Assembly: GCF_033406955.1 (NCBI RefSeq)
Contig: NZ_CP137734.1
Coordinates: 1,364,001-1,428,000, forward strand
DNA length: 64,000 bases
From: Streptomyces violaceoruber
GTDB lineage: Bacteria > Actinomycetota > Actinomycetes > Streptomycetales > Streptomycetaceae
Direction of reading: 5' to 3'
Position 1 is the first letter of the stretch. Every line of letters begins with the position of its first letter. Under the pieces are notes generated by a model that had not been told where the DNA came from, searched no databases, and saw only the letters and a list, made by a program, of their open reading frames with translations. This document shows, one piece after another, positions 63,301 to 64,000 of the stretch. The translations under genes were made by a program, and so were the position numbers.

Positions 63301-64000
63301 TTCTCGTACCAGACCAACGTCGAGGGCCAGTGGGCCTGGGTCACCGGCGCGGACCGGGTCGCCGACGGGACGACGACCTCGCGCGACATCGCCCGTGACG
63401 TCCTGGCACCCGCCCTGGACACGGCGGCCTACTCCCGCGAGTTCGTCGCCGGCTGCGGGGACACCTGGGTCGGGCTGCGCAGACTCGGCAGCGCCCGGGG
63501 CACCGATCTCGTCCTCGACGACTTCACGGTGACCGACCTCGGCGAGGCGGACACCGGGGCCGCCTGCGCCGCTGTCACGGCCCCGTCCGGCGCCGAACTG
63601 AGCCCCGGGGTCCCCGGTGAGTACGTCACGGCGTTCACCAACCACGAGTCCGCCGGCGCCGAGAACGTGGGCATCGCCCTCCAGGGTCTGCCCGAAGGCT
63701 GGAAGGCCGAGGTGAAGGAGAAGGACGGCAATCTCTTCGAGCGCGTGCAGCCGGGCGCGACCGTGCGCACCACCTGGCTCCTCACCCCGCCCGCCGGCAC
63801 GGCCGGCACCTCCGCCACGTGGCAGGTGACGGCCGCCTACGCACACGAGGGAGCCACCAGGACGGTCTCCTCCGGGGCCCGCGCCGCGGTGACCGACGAA
63901 CCGGTACTGGCCCCGGCTTCGACGACCGCGACCGCCGACTCGGAGAACACCTCGTCGGGCGCCGCCGAAGGGCCGGTGTCCAACGTCCTCGACGGTGACG
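60307..64000 (+). CDS. Secreted GH101 endo-alpha-N-acetylgalactosaminidase, C-terminus beyond the window
   Basis: 1231 codons are visible. A leader (VVAALGLTAGLLSAAALPAG) precedes a GH101 N-terminal beta region, then the catalytic barrel with GQADGWDWLNQAYHIDQRKD, VYIDAYYSSGW (probable nucleophile Asp) and EVATEWAYKFEG (probable acid/base Glu), contexts typical of GH101. Family enzymes cut the core-1 disaccharide Gal-beta-1,3-GalNAc from Ser/Thr of mucin-type glycoproteins. Two carbohydrate-binding-like beta-sandwich domains follow (from ~DPGFNGGDLDAW and ~VAHDDFEGNRPGW), an NPCBM-associated/NEW3-like domain, and the start of an F5/8 type C-like domain at the edge (GPVSNVLDGD). Divergent from a LacI repressor. 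The start ATG at 60307 has a weak ribosome site. Confidence 0.92.
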   Translation, partial: MAAITPKRSVRVDTSTGSSSPPTGRARVRRHGAVVAALGLTAGLLSAAALPAGAAPPRPAAAAAPAGAPTPVELSRGGLTVTVAKEFPQVISYRLGRRGLDGRATALDGFTVNGESHRATTTVKAKGSRAVYTSTFEDLPGLTITSSITVTKETTVVFAVEKISGEAAPGVRTLAIPGQSLVSVDSAEPGANLARTKISTDSTTTADRFVPVTGDTAPDKGPVGTPYAFVGNAQLSAGIITNATEDSPQDDNTDWNTRLQSRIVDEGEGRRRAELSAGTYTYHPEGATDPRVDTYELPRATVVLAADANRDGTVDWQDGAIAHREHMRRPLGADRVPERVVQRIPFNFASQATNPFLKTLDNTKRISMATDDLGQWVLEKGYASEGHDSAHPDYGGNENVRAGGWKDLNRLTRTGAGYNADFAVHVNATEAYAQARTFTEDMVAGQADGWDWLNQAYHIDQRKDLGTGAVLDRFKQLRKEAPGIRTVYIDAYYSSGWLADGLAAGLREMGFEVATEWAYKFEGTSVWSHWAADKNYGGATNKGINSDIVRFIANADRDVWNVDPLLGGASVVEFEGWTGQDDWNAFYRNIWTDNLPTKFLQHFQVLDWDRGRSARLTGGVDVKSVDGERRISMDGTEVLKGDTYLLPWQNAGKGDGTSSPRDADKMYFYSASGGEHTFELTGQFAGTEDFTLYELTDQGRAEKARVTAHEGRVTLTAEKGQPYVLVPNGGRAPHRDAHYGEFTGLSDPGFNGGDLDAWNARGDAEIVRAGNGDNVVRLGEDASGIAQRVRGLTPGERYTLGADVGIGPGERRETTLRVRGGKDSEARTFDITPARNRMASDEKRDTYSQRASVSFTAPRDGTVTVELGAVAGGAPVVLDDVRVMVDTTAPLPRSQDGTVVAHDDFEGNRPGWGPFVKGDAGGVTDPRTSISDLHAPYSQKEWKNTYSPYDTGALKGRAVDDVLAGRHSLKSHAENTGLVHRTTPATVPFEEGHRYRVSFSYQTNVEGQWAWVTGADRVADGTTTSRDIARDVLAPALDTAAYSREFVAGCGDTWVGLRRLGSARGTDLVLDDFTVTDLGEADTGAACAAVTAPSGAELSPGVPGEYVTAFTNHESAGAENVGIALQGLPEGWKAEVKEKDGNLFERVQPGATVRTTWLLTPPAGTAGTSATWQVTAAYAHEGATRTVSSGARAAVTDEPVLAPASTTATADSENTSSGAAEGPVSNVLDGD

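Overview
This is a very GC-rich actinobacterial chromosome segment, almost certainly Streptomyces. The evidence is GTG/TTG starts, long false ORFs opposite real genes, DmdR/IdeR-type iron boxes, abundant NarL-type two-component kinases, large secreted multi-modular glycosidases and a biosynthetic cluster embedded among ordinary genes. No rRNA, tRNA, CRISPR array, insertion sequence or phage gene was found. Both ends cut genes: a gamma-glutamyltransferase-like gene at the left and a GH101 glycosidase at the right.

Bases 1-5,540 (minus strand) form a small operon-like run. It holds an archaeal-type MfnB furan synthase, an aldehyde dehydrogenase, a zinc alcohol dehydrogenase, a TIGR00027-type methyltransferase and a cytosolic-looking GGT homologue, and reads as an undescribed furan metabolite pathway. 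A cold-shock-domain gene (5,826-6,254, plus) separates it from the next block.

Bases 6,223-23,801 (all minus) are the most interesting part: a ten-gene nonribosomal peptide cluster carrying a hydrazine (N-N bond) cassette. Transcription runs from a GSP-synthase/CP-ATP-grasp-like enzyme, to an MFS exporter with a proline-rich repeat tail, to NRPS A-T-C-T, to NRPS docking-Cy-A(Cys)-T-TE. It continues with a small cupin, a lysine/ornithine N-hydroxylase, a second small cupin, a methionyl-tRNA-synthetase-like protein, an ATP-grasp ligase and a DAP-decarboxylase-like PLP enzyme. The N-hydroxylase, cupin and MetRS-like trio is the known hydrazine synthetase chemistry, here split into separate proteins and wired to a thiazoline-forming NRPS. 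One carrier domain has no adenylation domain, and the ATP-grasp/decarboxylase pair may load and trim its substrate.

Bases 24,177-31,130 encode one giant secreted protein joining a GH92 alpha-mannosidase to a PAP2-type acid phosphatase. Bases 31,217-33,940 hold a siderophore-export-like MFS gene, a wrecked siderophore ABC ATPase behind an intact iron box, and an AraC regulator. Bases 34,034-41,900 hold an orphan histidine kinase lacking its phospho-acceptor His, a domain-permuted lipoate ligase, a two-component pair, an AhpD-like protein, a DUF3558-like lipoprotein and a secreted beta-helix protein.

Bases 41,969-50,868 (minus) are a reductive pyrimidine/hydantoin catabolic locus: NCS1 transporter, LLM/F420-type oxidoreductase, dihydropyrimidinase, two beta-ureidopropionases, omega-aminotransferase and PucR regulator, with repeated operator-like sequences at both promoters. 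Bases 51,051-58,995 hold an XRE regulator divergent from a methionine aminopeptidase, a ClpC-like ATPase, a secreted GGT, an unknown membrane-anchored protein, and an alpha/beta hydrolase divergent from a TetR regulator. The window closes with a LacI regulator divergent from a GH101 endo-alpha-N-acetylgalactosaminidase. With the GH92 enzyme, this suggests an organism equipped to strip animal- or fungal-type glycoproteins.
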